From contig NTMA01000004.1 of NCBI GenBank assembly GCA_002917075.1, forward strand, positions 496,001-560,000: 64,000 nucleotides of DNA, read 5' to 3'. Source of the DNA: Hawksworthiomyces lignivorus. Taxonomy: Eukaryota > Ascomycota > Sordariomycetes > Ophiostomatales > Ophiostomataceae. The notes under the pieces are model-generated. The model ran no database searches, was not told the DNA's origin, and was given only the letters and a program-made list of their open reading frames with translations. Position 1 is the first letter of the stretch. The number at the start of each line of letters is the position of its first letter. The position numbers were made by a program, and so were the translations under genes. Below are positions 33,743-45,400 of this stretch, in pieces.

Positions 33743-34210
33743 TGGATAGCGGTTTATAACAAACTACCTAGTCTGCTCTGTTAGTAATTGTAGTAATACT
33801 CCGTAGACAAAGTGCACCACCGAATTATAGCGTTGCAAGCAGGCGGGTTGTCACCTCTACGTGTAGTGCAATTCGCATGTATTATGGGGGATCGAAATGG
33901 GGTTAGAACAGTACGTGACTTGTGGCACTGTGCCAACTCGAATTCATCGGAGTCTCGGGACCCAGGGAACGATTCAGCGTTTGGACAGCAGGATACTCAT
34001 GTTCCGAGTCTATGAGAAGGCGGAGTAAATGCATGGCGACTCTTCTTAAAATAAGTCTCCCCCCTCTTTTGATAATAGAGAGGGGGGGAGGAAGAGTAGA
34101 AAGGAGGTCTCTAGAAGGGATTTCTCTTCTGTTCTCTCCCCCCCAAGGCATGTGAAGGAAAACAGGAAGCAGAAAGACAAGAAGAAAATAAAAAAAAAGA
34201 GACAAAAGCA
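33743..34210. other. Intergenic, flavoprotein promoter
   Basis: Contains TACTCCGTA at 33797 and purine-rich tracts (34060-34200) just before the flavoprotein start. No gene seen. Confidence 0.6.
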
Positions 34211-36088
34211 ATGGCCTCATCCTCCTCGTTTCTCCGCAAGACGAGCGTCCGCGTCGCCCTCGGCGTCGTCGGCGTGGCGGCGGGCGCCAGCGTGGTGTCG
34301 CGGGTGCGACGGGCGGGCGCGCGGCTGACGGAGGACCCGGCGACCAACGCGGCGCGGGCGGTGATCGGCCCCGACGGGGTGGTCAAGACGGACGTGCTGA
34401 TTGTGGGGTCGGGCGGTCCCGCGCTGACGGCGGCGCTGCGGGCGCGGACGCTGGGCCTGTCGGCGCTGGTGGTGGAGAAGAACGCCAAGATCGGCGGGAC
34501 GTCGTGCTACTCGGGGTCCGGGTGCTGGATCCCCAACACGCACGTGCACGGCGACAAGGACGACAGCGTGGCCAAGGCGCTGACGTACCTGGAGAGCATC
34601 ATCGGGGACGCGGGGCCGGCGTCGTCGCCGGCGCGGCGGCGGGCGTTCTTGGAGGAGGGCCCGGTCATGGTGCGGTGGCTGGAGCGGGCGGGCTACGCGT
34701 GGCGGCGCACGCCCGTGTACCCGGACTACTTCCCGCACCAGCCGGGCGCGCAGGTGGGCGGTCGCAGCATCGAGGCGCGCATGTACGACGCGGCGCTGCT
34801 GGGCCCGTGGCGCGACCTGCTCAACATCAACCCGGTGCGGCCGCCGCTGCCGCTGTACACGGACGAGCTGTCCAAGATTGTGCGGGCGCGCTGCTCGTGG
34901 GACGGGTTCCTGACGGCGGTCAAGATCTGGGGTGTGCGCTTATACCCGAACCAATTCCTGGGCGGCGAGCCCGTGTGCCTGGGCGTCAGCATGATCAGCC
35001 GCCTGCTGTATCTCAACGTGCGCCAGGGCACGCCCATCTGGACGGCCAGCCCGATGACGGAGCTGACCACGGACCCGGCCACGGGCCGCGTCACGGGCGC
35101 CCTCGTCGAGCACGGCGGCCAGACGGTGCGCGTGGAGGCGGCCTGCGGCGTCATCGTGGCGGCGGGCGGCTTCGCGCGCAACGCCGCCATGCGCCAGACG
35201 TACCAGGCGCCCGAGATCACGGCCGACTGGACGTCGGCGTGCCAGACGGACCAGGGCGACGGCATCCGCGCGGCGCAGAACGTCGGCGCGGCCACGGCGC
35301 TCATGGACTCGGCCTGGTGGGGCGCCGCTATGTACGAGCCCGTCAGCCGGCTGGGCATCTGGTGCCTGTACGACCGCGGCCTGCCGCACTCGATGATCGT
35401 CGACAAGGCCGGCAACCGCTTCGCCAACGAGTCGCAGAACTACAACGCGCTGGGCACGGCCATCTGGCAGCGCCAGGCGGCCGGCCAGGACACCATCCCG
35501 GCCTTCCTCATCATGGACTCCAACCACCGCAACCGCTACCTGTTTGCCGGCCGCTTCATGCCGGGCAAGCCCATCCCGCAAAAGGACCTGGACTCGGGCT
35601 TTGTCACGCGCGCCGACTCGCTGCCCGAGCTGGCCGCCAAGCTGGGCATCGACGCCGACCAGCTGGCCAAGACCCAGGCCCGCTTCAACGGCTTCGTCGA
35701 CGCCGGCGTCGACGCCGACTTTGGCCGCGGCGGCAACGTCTACGATTTCTACCTCGGTGACCCGGCCTTTGGCGACAAGAACCGCAACCTCGGCAAGATC
35801 GAGAAGCCGCCCTTTTACGCCGTCAAGATCTGGCCCGGCGACCTCGGCACCAAGGGCGGCGTCCTGACCGACGAGCGCGGCCGCGCCCTGCGCGAGACCA
35901 AGCCCGGCTCCGGCCACTACGCCGTCATCCCAGGCCTCTACGCCGCCGGCAACTCCTCTGCTAGCGTCATGGGCCGCACCTACGCGGGCGCCGGCGCCAC
36001 CCTGGGGCCTGGCCTGACCTTTGCGTGGATCGCCGCGACCGACTGCGCGCGGGAGGCTGGCGTGCCCGAGGAGAAGCTCAAGGTGTAG
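34211..36088 (+). CDS. FAD-dependent 3-ketosteroid dehydrogenase / fumarate reductase-like flavoprotein
   Basis: Single-exon gene for 625 aa in the FAD_binding_2 family (KstD, fumarate reductase, flavocytochrome type). The dinucleotide motif reads DVLIVGSGGPALTAALRAR (about residues 61-79), then VVEKNAKIGGTSCYSGSGCW, the second family signature. Later landmarks are GVIVAAGGFARN, TDQGDGIRAAQNVGA, and the C-terminal FAD-binding IPGLYAAGNSSASVMGRTYAGAGATLGPGLTFAW, which closes the fold. The N-terminus (residues 1-40) has a short hydrophobic stretch among Arg and Ser residues, so mitochondrial or membrane association is possible. Substrate could be a steroid or other enone; the exact reaction is inference. 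Very high GC, especially at third positions, produces long empty frames on both strands. Confidence 0.87.
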   Translation: MASSSSFLRKTSVRVALGVVGVAAGASVVSRVRRAGARLTEDPATNAARAVIGPDGVVKTDVLIVGSGGPALTAALRARTLGLSALVVEKNAKIGGTSCYSGSGCWIPNTHVHGDKDDSVAKALTYLESIIGDAGPASSPARRRAFLEEGPVMVRWLERAGYAWRRTPVYPDYFPHQPGAQVGGRSIEARMYDAALLGPWRDLLNINPVRPPLPLYTDELSKIVRARCSWDGFLTAVKIWGVRLYPNQFLGGEPVCLGVSMISRLLYLNVRQGTPIWTASPMTELTTDPATGRVTGALVEHGGQTVRVEAACGVIVAAGGFARNAAMRQTYQAPEITADWTSACQTDQGDGIRAAQNVGAATALMDSAWWGAAMYEPVSRLGIWCLYDRGLPHSMIVDKAGNRFANESQNYNALGTAIWQRQAAGQDTIPAFLIMDSNHRNRYLFAGRFMPGKPIPQKDLDSGFVTRADSLPELAAKLGIDADQLAKTQARFNGFVDAGVDADFGRGGNVYDFYLGDPAFGDKNRNLGKIEKPPFYAVKIWPGDLGTKGGVLTDERGRALRETKPGSGHYAVIPGLYAAGNSSASVMGRTYAGAGATLGPGLTFAWIAATDCAREAGVPEEKLKV

Positions 36089-36384
36089 TTTAGAGCTATT
36101 GCTGGTGGGCACACGCGGAGGGGAGGGGAGGGGAAAGAAAGAAAGGCAGAGAGGGGGGGGGCCTGTACGGCGTTTGTTTCCTGGGAATCGGTTCTTTGCA
36201 CCACGGGCAGCCCAAACACAGCGGAAGCCTTGTATATAGTTCAAATTGCACTATCTGGGATGTAATGGTAATATTTTTTGCGTTTCTAAGCTGCAAAATT
36301 TTGTCTTTCCCCGCTGGCCTTCCCTTTTCCTGCAGATATGCTCTACAGTCTGTGGCCGCCGGTTTGCCTACGCCGCCGTCCTTC

Positions 36385-37059
36385 CTAGGCGGACGCGTTC
36401 TTCTCTAGGAACTGCAGCCACTGCTCGGCTGTCCAGGACGACGAGATGTCGTTGTTGACGACGCCGTCGAATATGACGGTGGGGCTAACGTGCACGCCGA
36501 CGAGCCGGGCCGTCTTGATGACGATCTTGAGGTCGTTGGTGATGGCGTTGCCGATGTTGACGCTGCCGTCGGGGCCCGCGTGCTCAGGGATCGCCAGCTC
36601 CTTGTAGATGGCGTCGGCATCCACGGCGCCGCCCGTGGACGAGGCGGCCAGCGCGGCCAGGCGCTTGTAGGTGGCGTTGCGGCCCTCGTTGACGACGTTG
36701 ACGTCCATGTACGCCTTCTGGTCGGCGAACAGCGCCTGGCTGAACTGCCAGAAGAGCTCGGGCTTGCCCGCGGCCGCGGCCGCGCGCTGCACGGCCAGGC
36801 CGGCCTCGTGGACCAGGGTGCTGCTGGGGTGCCAGGGCTGGATCTGGGGGCGGAAGAGCACCTGCACGCGGCGGCCGGTGGGGGCGGCGCGCAGCTGGGG
36901 GACGACGCCCGTGTAGAAGGTGTTGAACAGCCGGGCCGAGAAGGGGCAGACGTAGTCGAGGTAGAGCTCGACAGTGTGCAGGGGGTCCGTGGTGGCGGCG
37001 GCCTGCGGGGCATCTGTGAAGATGAGGCGATGCGCCTTGAACTTGGGAGCGAGAGCCAT
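36385..37059 (-). CDS. DsbA-like thioredoxin-fold protein
   Basis: Single-exon gene for 224 aa. The thioredoxin-fold DsbA/2-hydroxychromene-isomerase-like family is recognised from TVELYLDYVCPFSARLFNTFY, with a single active-site-position Cys in CPFS instead of CxxC, the helical insert (GLAVQRAAAAAGKPELFWQFSQALFADQKAY), and the late VGVHVSPTVIFDGVV strand with the cis-Pro expected for the fold. Lack of the second Cys argues against a classical oxidase and for a reductase- or transferase-like role. No signal peptide. It converges with the flavoprotein gene, leaving about 300 bp between stops. Confidence 0.85.
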   Translation of the reverse strand: MALAPKFKAHRLIFTDAPQAAATTDPLHTVELYLDYVCPFSARLFNTFYTGVVPQLRAAPTGRRVQVLFRPQIQPWHPSSTLVHEAGLAVQRAAAAAGKPELFWQFSQALFADQKAYMDVNVVNEGRNATYKRLAALAASSTGGAVDADAIYKELAIPEHAGPDGSVNIGNAITNDLKIVIKTARLVGVHVSPTVIFDGVVNNDISSSWTAEQWLQFLEKNASA

Positions 37060-37635
37060 AGTGTATGTGTGTATGTGTGTTTAGCAAATGGATTTGATGT
37101 TTTGTGGCAGCTTTGGTTTTCGATTTTCCAACGTGTTTACTACTTTATTTAGAAAATACTTTAAGGTTTACCTGGAGATTTCGATTGAACCGATGATAGC
37201 ATTCGCGTTGCGTCTCACCTTTCACTTACAGGATGTCGTAATCGCTGACTACCGAGATGGAACACCCCGCTTCGCGCCAATACTTGCGTCAACTTGCAGA
37301 CATCCGTGTTGTCCTCTTATCCACATCCAACTGGCGGCGGGACGTCGGATCCATCTCACGCAATACGATAACTAAGAACAAGCTTTACCATATGCTGTAG
37401 CACATTATTTGCAGCGCTTCTATACCCTAAGCTTCCTGGCCCCAATTCTCTGCTATAACAAGAAGATTGAGCTTAGGATCGACGTCTCGGGCTAGTCTTA
37501 CGACTGAATATGCTGAAATACAGCTGAAAAAGGAACCATCTCGTAGTCCTATTCTTTTTAATTCATTTTATTTTGCTTTAATTTATACTATTTTTGGTGT
37601 AGTTTACTCTTTTTTGTTTTTAACCTCGAGCTTCT
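37060..37635. other. Intergenic
   Basis: Between the DsbA-like start and the stop of the oxygenase gene, both on the minus strand. Mostly A/T-rich, no gene seen. Confidence 0.6.
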
Positions 37636-38982
37636 CTAGCCGACCGTGTTCTTGGCCACGATGCCCCGCGCAAACTCGCCAAAGGTGATGTGCTGCTCGC
37701 GGTCCACGTCGTCGCCGAGGTTGGGCTGCGTGAAGACGGCCAGCGTGTTGCGCGCAATGCGGCTCTGCACCGCAGATGCTGCCGCGGTGGCGCCGTAGCC
37801 CGGCCGCGGACCCCGCACAAAGTGCGGCACGGCCTTGAACTGGCCGGCCGTGATGCGCTCGAGGGCCTCGCCCGTCTGGAAGGCGATGCAGTCGCGCGGG
37901 ATCTTGACCTGGACGGTCTCGCCGGTGCGCGACTTGATGTAGAGCCCGGCGGCCGGGTCGGGCGACGCGTCGAGCTCGGCCAGCGGCGGGAGGCGGCCAT
38001 CGCCGCCGGCTGCCAGCTTGGGCCGCACCTCCGGCTTCGCCGCGGCCTCGTCGACGAACATGGCCGACGTCAGGCCCGTCAGGCAGCCGTGGTCGAGGTG
38101 GGTCGCGCACCAGTCGTCCTCGTCGTCCTTGCTGCTGCTGCTGCTGCTGCCGCTGCCGCCGTCCGCAGCGGACGCGCTCGCCGTGCTGGCTTCCGCCGGA
38201 AAGTAGTGCAGCAGCCGCGCCTTGGTCGTCGTAGACGTGCTCACCACCGCCTCCAGATAGCCCTGCGGGTACCCTGGGATGGCCTGCGCTGCAAACCGGT
38301 CGCAGGCGCGGGCCACCAGCACGGCCACATCGATGATGAGCCGGCACAGCGCCTCGAAGGTGTCGCGGAACCCGGGCAGCACGGCCCCGTCTGGCCACAC
38401 GTTAGGTGACAGATACTCAGGGAACGTGGCCGGCGAGAAGTCGGCAGTGGGCTCGGCGCAGTCCAGCTTGGGGTCGACGTAGAAGGCGCAGTTGGCGTAG
38501 TAGGAGCCCTTGAGCTTGTCTACCTGGCCGTTCTTGAGCGTCTCCTTGCCACAGGACCAGCCGGTTAGGTACTTGGCAGGCTCATTTTCGAGTTTTGCTG
38601 AGAGGAGAGGAGAACGTCAGCAGAAACATCCCCCTTCACATAGAGACGAAGAATAGACACAAAGAAAATCATAAGCGCAACAGGATCCATGCATACCCAA
38701 ATCCTCTTCAGACAGGTTTCCTAGATAAGATGAATACGATAAAAGTTGTCGCCTCAGCTCAGCAAATGTTGCAGGCACATCCTTGACTACAAGAATGCCA
38801 AGAGAATCGGGTCCAAAAGCTTCTTCGAGCTTATCCAGCGCAATCGTTCCTATGTGCCGTGTCAGTGACGGCAGCTTTAGCATCTAAACATCGCCTGATA
38901 AGACGGCAACAGCGCAAATCGATTTCTCACCGTTTCTTAACTCCTCTAAGGACACCGTAACGGCCTGTGCAAGAGGTGCCAT
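37636..38982 (-). CDS. 2-oxoglutarate/Fe(II) oxygenase, isopenicillin-N-synthase-like fold
   Basis: Three exons on the minus strand, 38982-38931, 38849-38697 and 38597-37636, give 388 aa. The first join produces LEELRNGTIALDKLEEAFG, and the second LSEEDLGAKLENEPAKYLTGWSCGKE; these match the N-terminal part of plant- and fungal-type 2OG oxygenases. Iron ligands are visible as HLD in ATHLDHGCLTGL and a distal His in AVPHFVRGP, with the 2OG-binding Arg expected in SRIARNTLAVFTQPN. A low-complexity insert (Ser/Gly/Asp-rich, about 20 residues) precedes the HLD motif. Substrate unknown. The mix of intact ligands and full length suggests an active enzyme, possibly in secondary metabolism. Confidence 0.87.
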
Positions 38983-40117
38983 GATCTTCTTGTATTCTAT
39001 TTACTAGTCTCAGTCGTTCAACGGTAAACTTTTGCCCTTTGAACAAAGAATTTAGAGAAAAAAAAATCTGTGACATTGGTTGAAGATTTGACGTCGCCAA
39101 AGAGGAACCGCTCTGGAGCGGCTGGCGCCGGCCTTTCATTGTAGCGAGAGGGCTGCAGCTGATCTACCACTAGAGCCTGCTGCCAATGCTCCGGTGGCCG
39201 TCCAATCGTAAGGGAATCCTGTAAGTAGAATACTCCTAGATCTTCCTCGCAGCTTATAGCCTTGCAGACAGCAAGCCGGCAGCTTCAAAACCCGTTCGTC
39301 TTTATTTTGATTTTTACTAGTCTCATATTCTTTCAGTCCCTCTATGAAGTTCGCACTGTCTGCCCTCCTCTTGTGTTTGTACTTGCAAGTTTTTGCGCAC
39401 TGACACAGAAAGTATTCTGTAACCCCAGCTCCATCTCTCCAAGGCTGCCATATTTCTCTTCCCCATAGCTTCGTCATCACTATCTTGTTGGCCCCAATAG
39501 CTTCAGCTGCGTACGACATGTTTCTTCGGTGGAAATTTGTGATCTGCACAGCCTTCTGGATTAATTCATTTAATTTGCGCGTATTTTTTATTTTCTAATC
39601 ATTGACTGCTGCCGTGCCTTTCTTACTTTTTGCACCAGGAAAGAGCCAACCTCTCCCCAGCCATGCCCCACCCGATTGCCTATAACGGCAAGTGTGCGGT
39701 TGCCCTGAAAGCAACAAAAGGGGTAGTCAAAGGCGGTGAAATCATTAATTGGCACCATTGAGAAGCCATTGACGACTAACTACTTGCTGCCAGTGGCAGC
39801 CATTGATATTGAGCGGTCGCGGGAAGCGACGTTGGACCCTCAACAAATTATTTTTTTTTTCTTTTTTTGGTGGGGTTCCTGTGTCCCTCTTTCCCACCAG
39901 CGAGCACCAGACAAGGGGGGGTCTTGATAGCTAAACAAAAAGGCGGCAGTTTACCTCCTTTTCGCCTACCGTATATCCATTCGCGAACTCTATGCCTTTA
40001 TCTTCTTCATCTTCTCCTCTCCTCTCGTCCCCTGTTCCTCTTCGTTTTCTCTTGCAGTCCAGTCCCTGAATTTTTTTCCTCAAGTCCACTTCTATACTAC
40101 CAAAGACAGCTCTCACA
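38983..40117. other. Divergent promoter region, oxygenase / thiolase
   Basis: About 1.1 kb between two divergent starts. A 137-codon minus-strand frame (39136-39549) has no recognisable motif and I do not call it a gene. C/T-rich tracts at 39,970-40,080 fit the thiolase leader. Confidence 0.55.
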
Positions 40118-41531
<1,414 letters not shown>

Positions 41532-42446
41532 GTACCTACCGCGGGAGCGTGGAGGGAAGGATGACGAAATATAGAAATGATGGACCTGTCAAGAGGAGGA
41601 TAATACGCATATACGTGCACAAGAGACGAAATGGAATGGAACATAAACAAGAAAAACAAGTCACAAACTTAATGCGCTGCTTTTAATCATTGGATTTGCT
41701 TTCCCATTGATTGGCATTTAAAAATAACGACATTTTAATAGATCACAGCCACCGGTGCAGACGGCTTTGATATCGAGCTTATGAATGATATTCTCCGCAA
41801 CGGTCGACTCGACTTGCGATTTGTGTGATATGAGCGCTGGTATATATGAAGGGACGAGCAGCAGCTGGAGTTTCTCTCGTGAAAATAAACATCTGAGTAG
41901 CCGTCCGTCCATGTCGTTTGGAAAGATCTGTCGTGCATCATAGTAAAGAGGTAGCAGGGATGAGATTGTACAAAGATTTCATTGCATATACTTCATTATA
42001 TATATATTTATAGCAGCTTTATCTGCCATCAAATTAGACTGGAGCAGCAGAATCTTGGAATTAGATGTTATAGCTGAAGCAATACGCTGCCACAATAAGC
42101 CTATTCGGAGACCAATGGTGAAGAATCGCCAATAAATTTTGAAATTATAAGACGTTGTTTACATAAAACAAGACGAGCAACTGGCTGAGAAGAGACATAA
42201 AAGGCCAATGGAAACGGAAAATAAAGGCATGGAATTGTAGCAAGACCACGCAAAACTGAGAAGCATGAAACAAAAACAGGCACGAAGAACTTTGCAGAGA
42301 TCGTATCAGAGTCCGCCTAGGATAAAAACAGGAAACCAATCAAAAACAAAAGCCCTTCCCTTACACTCCGCAGTTTACCTTTTTTATTTCGGATCGCACC
42401 AACGTACCAACTCCCCCCGAATGCGCGCTCTCCTCTCTCGCCTCTC
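41532..42446. other. Convergent intergenic region, erg10 / sin3
   Basis: A/T-rich, with a TATATATATTTATA tract near 42,000. 3' flanks of both genes; nothing gene-like. Confidence 0.6.
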
Positions 42447-45400
42447 TTACTCGGCCGTGTCCATCGCCCCTTCGCCGTCTCCTCCTGCGACAGCAACCAC
42501 CTTGTCCTTCGTCCCATGGCTGCCGGCCGGCGTACCGTCCTTGGCTGCGCTGCCGTTGCCGGCGCCAGGGGGCAGCACGCCGTCGGCGGCCCAGCGCGCG
42601 TAGGCGTCGGTCTGGGCGCGCACTGCCTCTTGCGTGAGGTCCTTCATCCAGGCGTTGTTGATGACGAACTTCTCACGGAAGCGCTGTTCGCGGAATGCGC
42701 GACGGCGCCGGGCCTGGTCAGCGCGCTGCTTCTCGCGCTCCTGCCGGCGCAGCTGCGCCCGCAACGCCCGGCTCTCGGCAGGCGTCTTGCCGGCCCGTTT
42801 CCGGGCACCGCTCTCGTCGCCTTCACCTGCCTTCTTGCCGCTTTCCTCATCGACGTCTTCGGCCTCCTCGGCCTCTTCTTCCTCTTCCTCCTCCTCCACG
42901 TCCTCGTCGTGGTTGTAGATAAAGTACTCCGAGGTGCCGTCCTCATAGGCGATCGCGTACGAATTCAAGCAGATACGCAACACCAGGCCCTCGTGGAAAG
43001 CAAGGGGCTTGCGGCCATCGCCGCCGTCTGAGTCGGCATCGCTGGCTTGCGGCAGATTGCGCGTCAGCACAGACTTGCGCAGGCGGGCGCGCTGGACGCC
43101 CTCGGTGGGCTCGATGCGCATAAACGACGAGATGTAGTACTGCCAGCGCTGGCGCAGGGTGAGCCCGCCGGCATCAAAGGTGGGCTCGTCCCGCTGCAAC
43201 CAGCGCACGGCGGCCTCGCGGCGCCCCGGGTACCAGGTGACCTGGAACAGCTCGCCGTCGCGGACACACTTCTCCGCGAAACGGCGCGCGCTGATCTCCG
43301 CCTGGTAGCTAGTTGTCTCCTGGCGGCGACCCGTCAGGAACTGCGCGACGAGGTCGGGCGTCCGCTCGCGAGCGTCCGATCCGCTGCACACGAGCGCCTG
43401 CCGGCACAGTGTCTTGAGCAGGTCCTGGATCGTGTACAGCGTCCAGCCCTTGCGCAGATAGTAGTGGCGCAGCACGTCAAAGTAGCGGCTCTCTTCTATC
43501 TCGCCCGTGAGGAAGTCCTCAATCAGCTCCACCGTGCGCGGCCAGAAGGTTTCTGGGTAAGCCTCGTCGAAGTAGGCCATGGGTTCCTGGATCATGCCTA
43601 AGGCACGTCCCGGCTTCTCGGCGTTCTCGCGGCGCAGCTCTTCCTTCACGCTCTCGCTGCTCTCCTTGACGTCCTTGATCCGCTTGTACAGCGTCTGGAA
43701 TACGCTGAAGAAGACAAAGACCGTCTGGTTGCAGAAAAAGTTGTACCATTGCCTCTTAAAGAGGCCGTCCGCCTTGAGCTCCTCAGTGCCTTCGCCTGAA
43801 CCATCGGCCCCATCAGCACCGTCGCCGGACACCGCTAGCGGGTTCGCACCCGACAGCACTGTCGGCCGCGGGGGTGTCGGTAGCCAGCGTTCGCTCGACA
43901 GCTCCAAGGCCGCAGTAGCATTGTTGTTCGCCGCTTCCTCTGCTGCAGGTGGCGCGTCCGGCATCTCCTCTTCGTTGGCTGAGCCAACGTCGGGTGTGGT
44001 CTCCTTCGACCCAGATGCTGCGCTGCCCTCCTTCTGCGTGCGTGTAGTCGCAGAAGGTGACGACTTGGCGCTGCCGCCACCACCCGCGGTAGCCGTGTTA
44101 CGGCTTGGATCAAGAACACCGCGGAGCAGGTCGGCTTTCTTAGTGGCCGCTGCGCTGCGGCGTGTACGGCCGTTGGTGAGCTCAGCCGGCGTGGTATCCT
44201 CGCCATCCTCATCGCCCGAGTCACGGTCGATGTCGCTGAGACGCTGCAGAACCTGGTCCTCAGGCAGGTCGAAGAACTGAGGGATGAACGACTCGAAGAA
44301 GTCAGTGATGCGCTCCTTCTCGGCGGCGCTGTGCTGACCGCTGTTCAAGACGTAGAGGACCATGAATCGCAGCAAGTCAAGGAGCACGTCGCGGTCTGAG
44401 AAGTCCCAGAGGAACTGGTGCACGGGCGCCTTATTGCCGATGGCGACAGCGCGCCGTTGCTCCTCCCGCTTTGTCTTGATCACATCGACCAGGTGCTTGG
44501 CCGACAGATTGCGCTTGTCATTGGACTTGACCTGGATACCCATGTGGTCTAGACTCTTCAGATGCATAGCCTCCGTCTGGGCCATCCACACCTTCTCCCA
44601 TTCGCGCTGAGACAAACGTTAGCCATTTATCTGCGTCACTTAACGGATGAAACGCAGCAGCCTTACCTGAGAGAACCGCCATTCCTCGTCCTTTTGCTTA
44701 AGACGAGCCATGATCACAGGCACTGCAGCAAAAGGGTGGGCGAACATGTCATTGGCCACCTCGGTGCCCCTCTCGGGACCGTAGACTTTCTTGAGGACGC
44801 GCTTATAGATGGAAGTGCTCTGGCCGCCGAGGCCAGGCGGCATCCGGAAGTTGTCCCGCTCAGAGGGCGCGAGCGTCAGCATCTGTTGCGCCAACGGCTC
44901 CAGCAGCTGGATGAACTTCTGGTTCGCCTCAATGTAGAAATCATAGTCATGGCGCTCTTCCTCGATTCGGTGTAGGCCTTCTTCGTAGCCGTTCTTCCGG
45001 TGAGCAACAAAGCCGCTGTCTTCCGACGCCCAGGTAGGGTGCGAAGCCCATTCGTCATTGAGCACCGAGTTGCAGAGTTCGTCGCGGCCGCTGCAGCGCT
45101 TGAGACGTTCCTGGTAAGACATAAGTCAGTAAGAGCAGCACAAGAAATAGAAAATCGAAACTAGGTCTGAGAATCTCACTCTGCGAGGAAGGAGGCGATA
45201 GCTTGGTCCATAGCCACGGCAGTTGCTCAGCGAGACCTTGCCAGACGGCGGGGCGGGGCGGTTTTCGATGACCTCGTCCTCGCCCGTGTAGCCGAGGTGG
45301 TTCTTAAACCAGCCGAACAGCTCCGGGTTGCCGCCGATAAAGGCGTGACTCTTGGTCACGAGAACATTCAGCTCGATGAGGCCCAGGCGGTAGAGATTGA

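Noticed and set aside
34504..36244. 418-codon plus-strand and 434-codon minus-strand frames over the flavoprotein gene
   Set aside because: Same cause: extreme GC-rich third positions remove stops in other frames. The FAD signatures are only in the 34211 frame.
39136..39549. 137-codon minus-strand frame upstream of the thiolase
   Set aside because: No family, lies in the divergent promoter region, composition not distinct from neighbouring frames.
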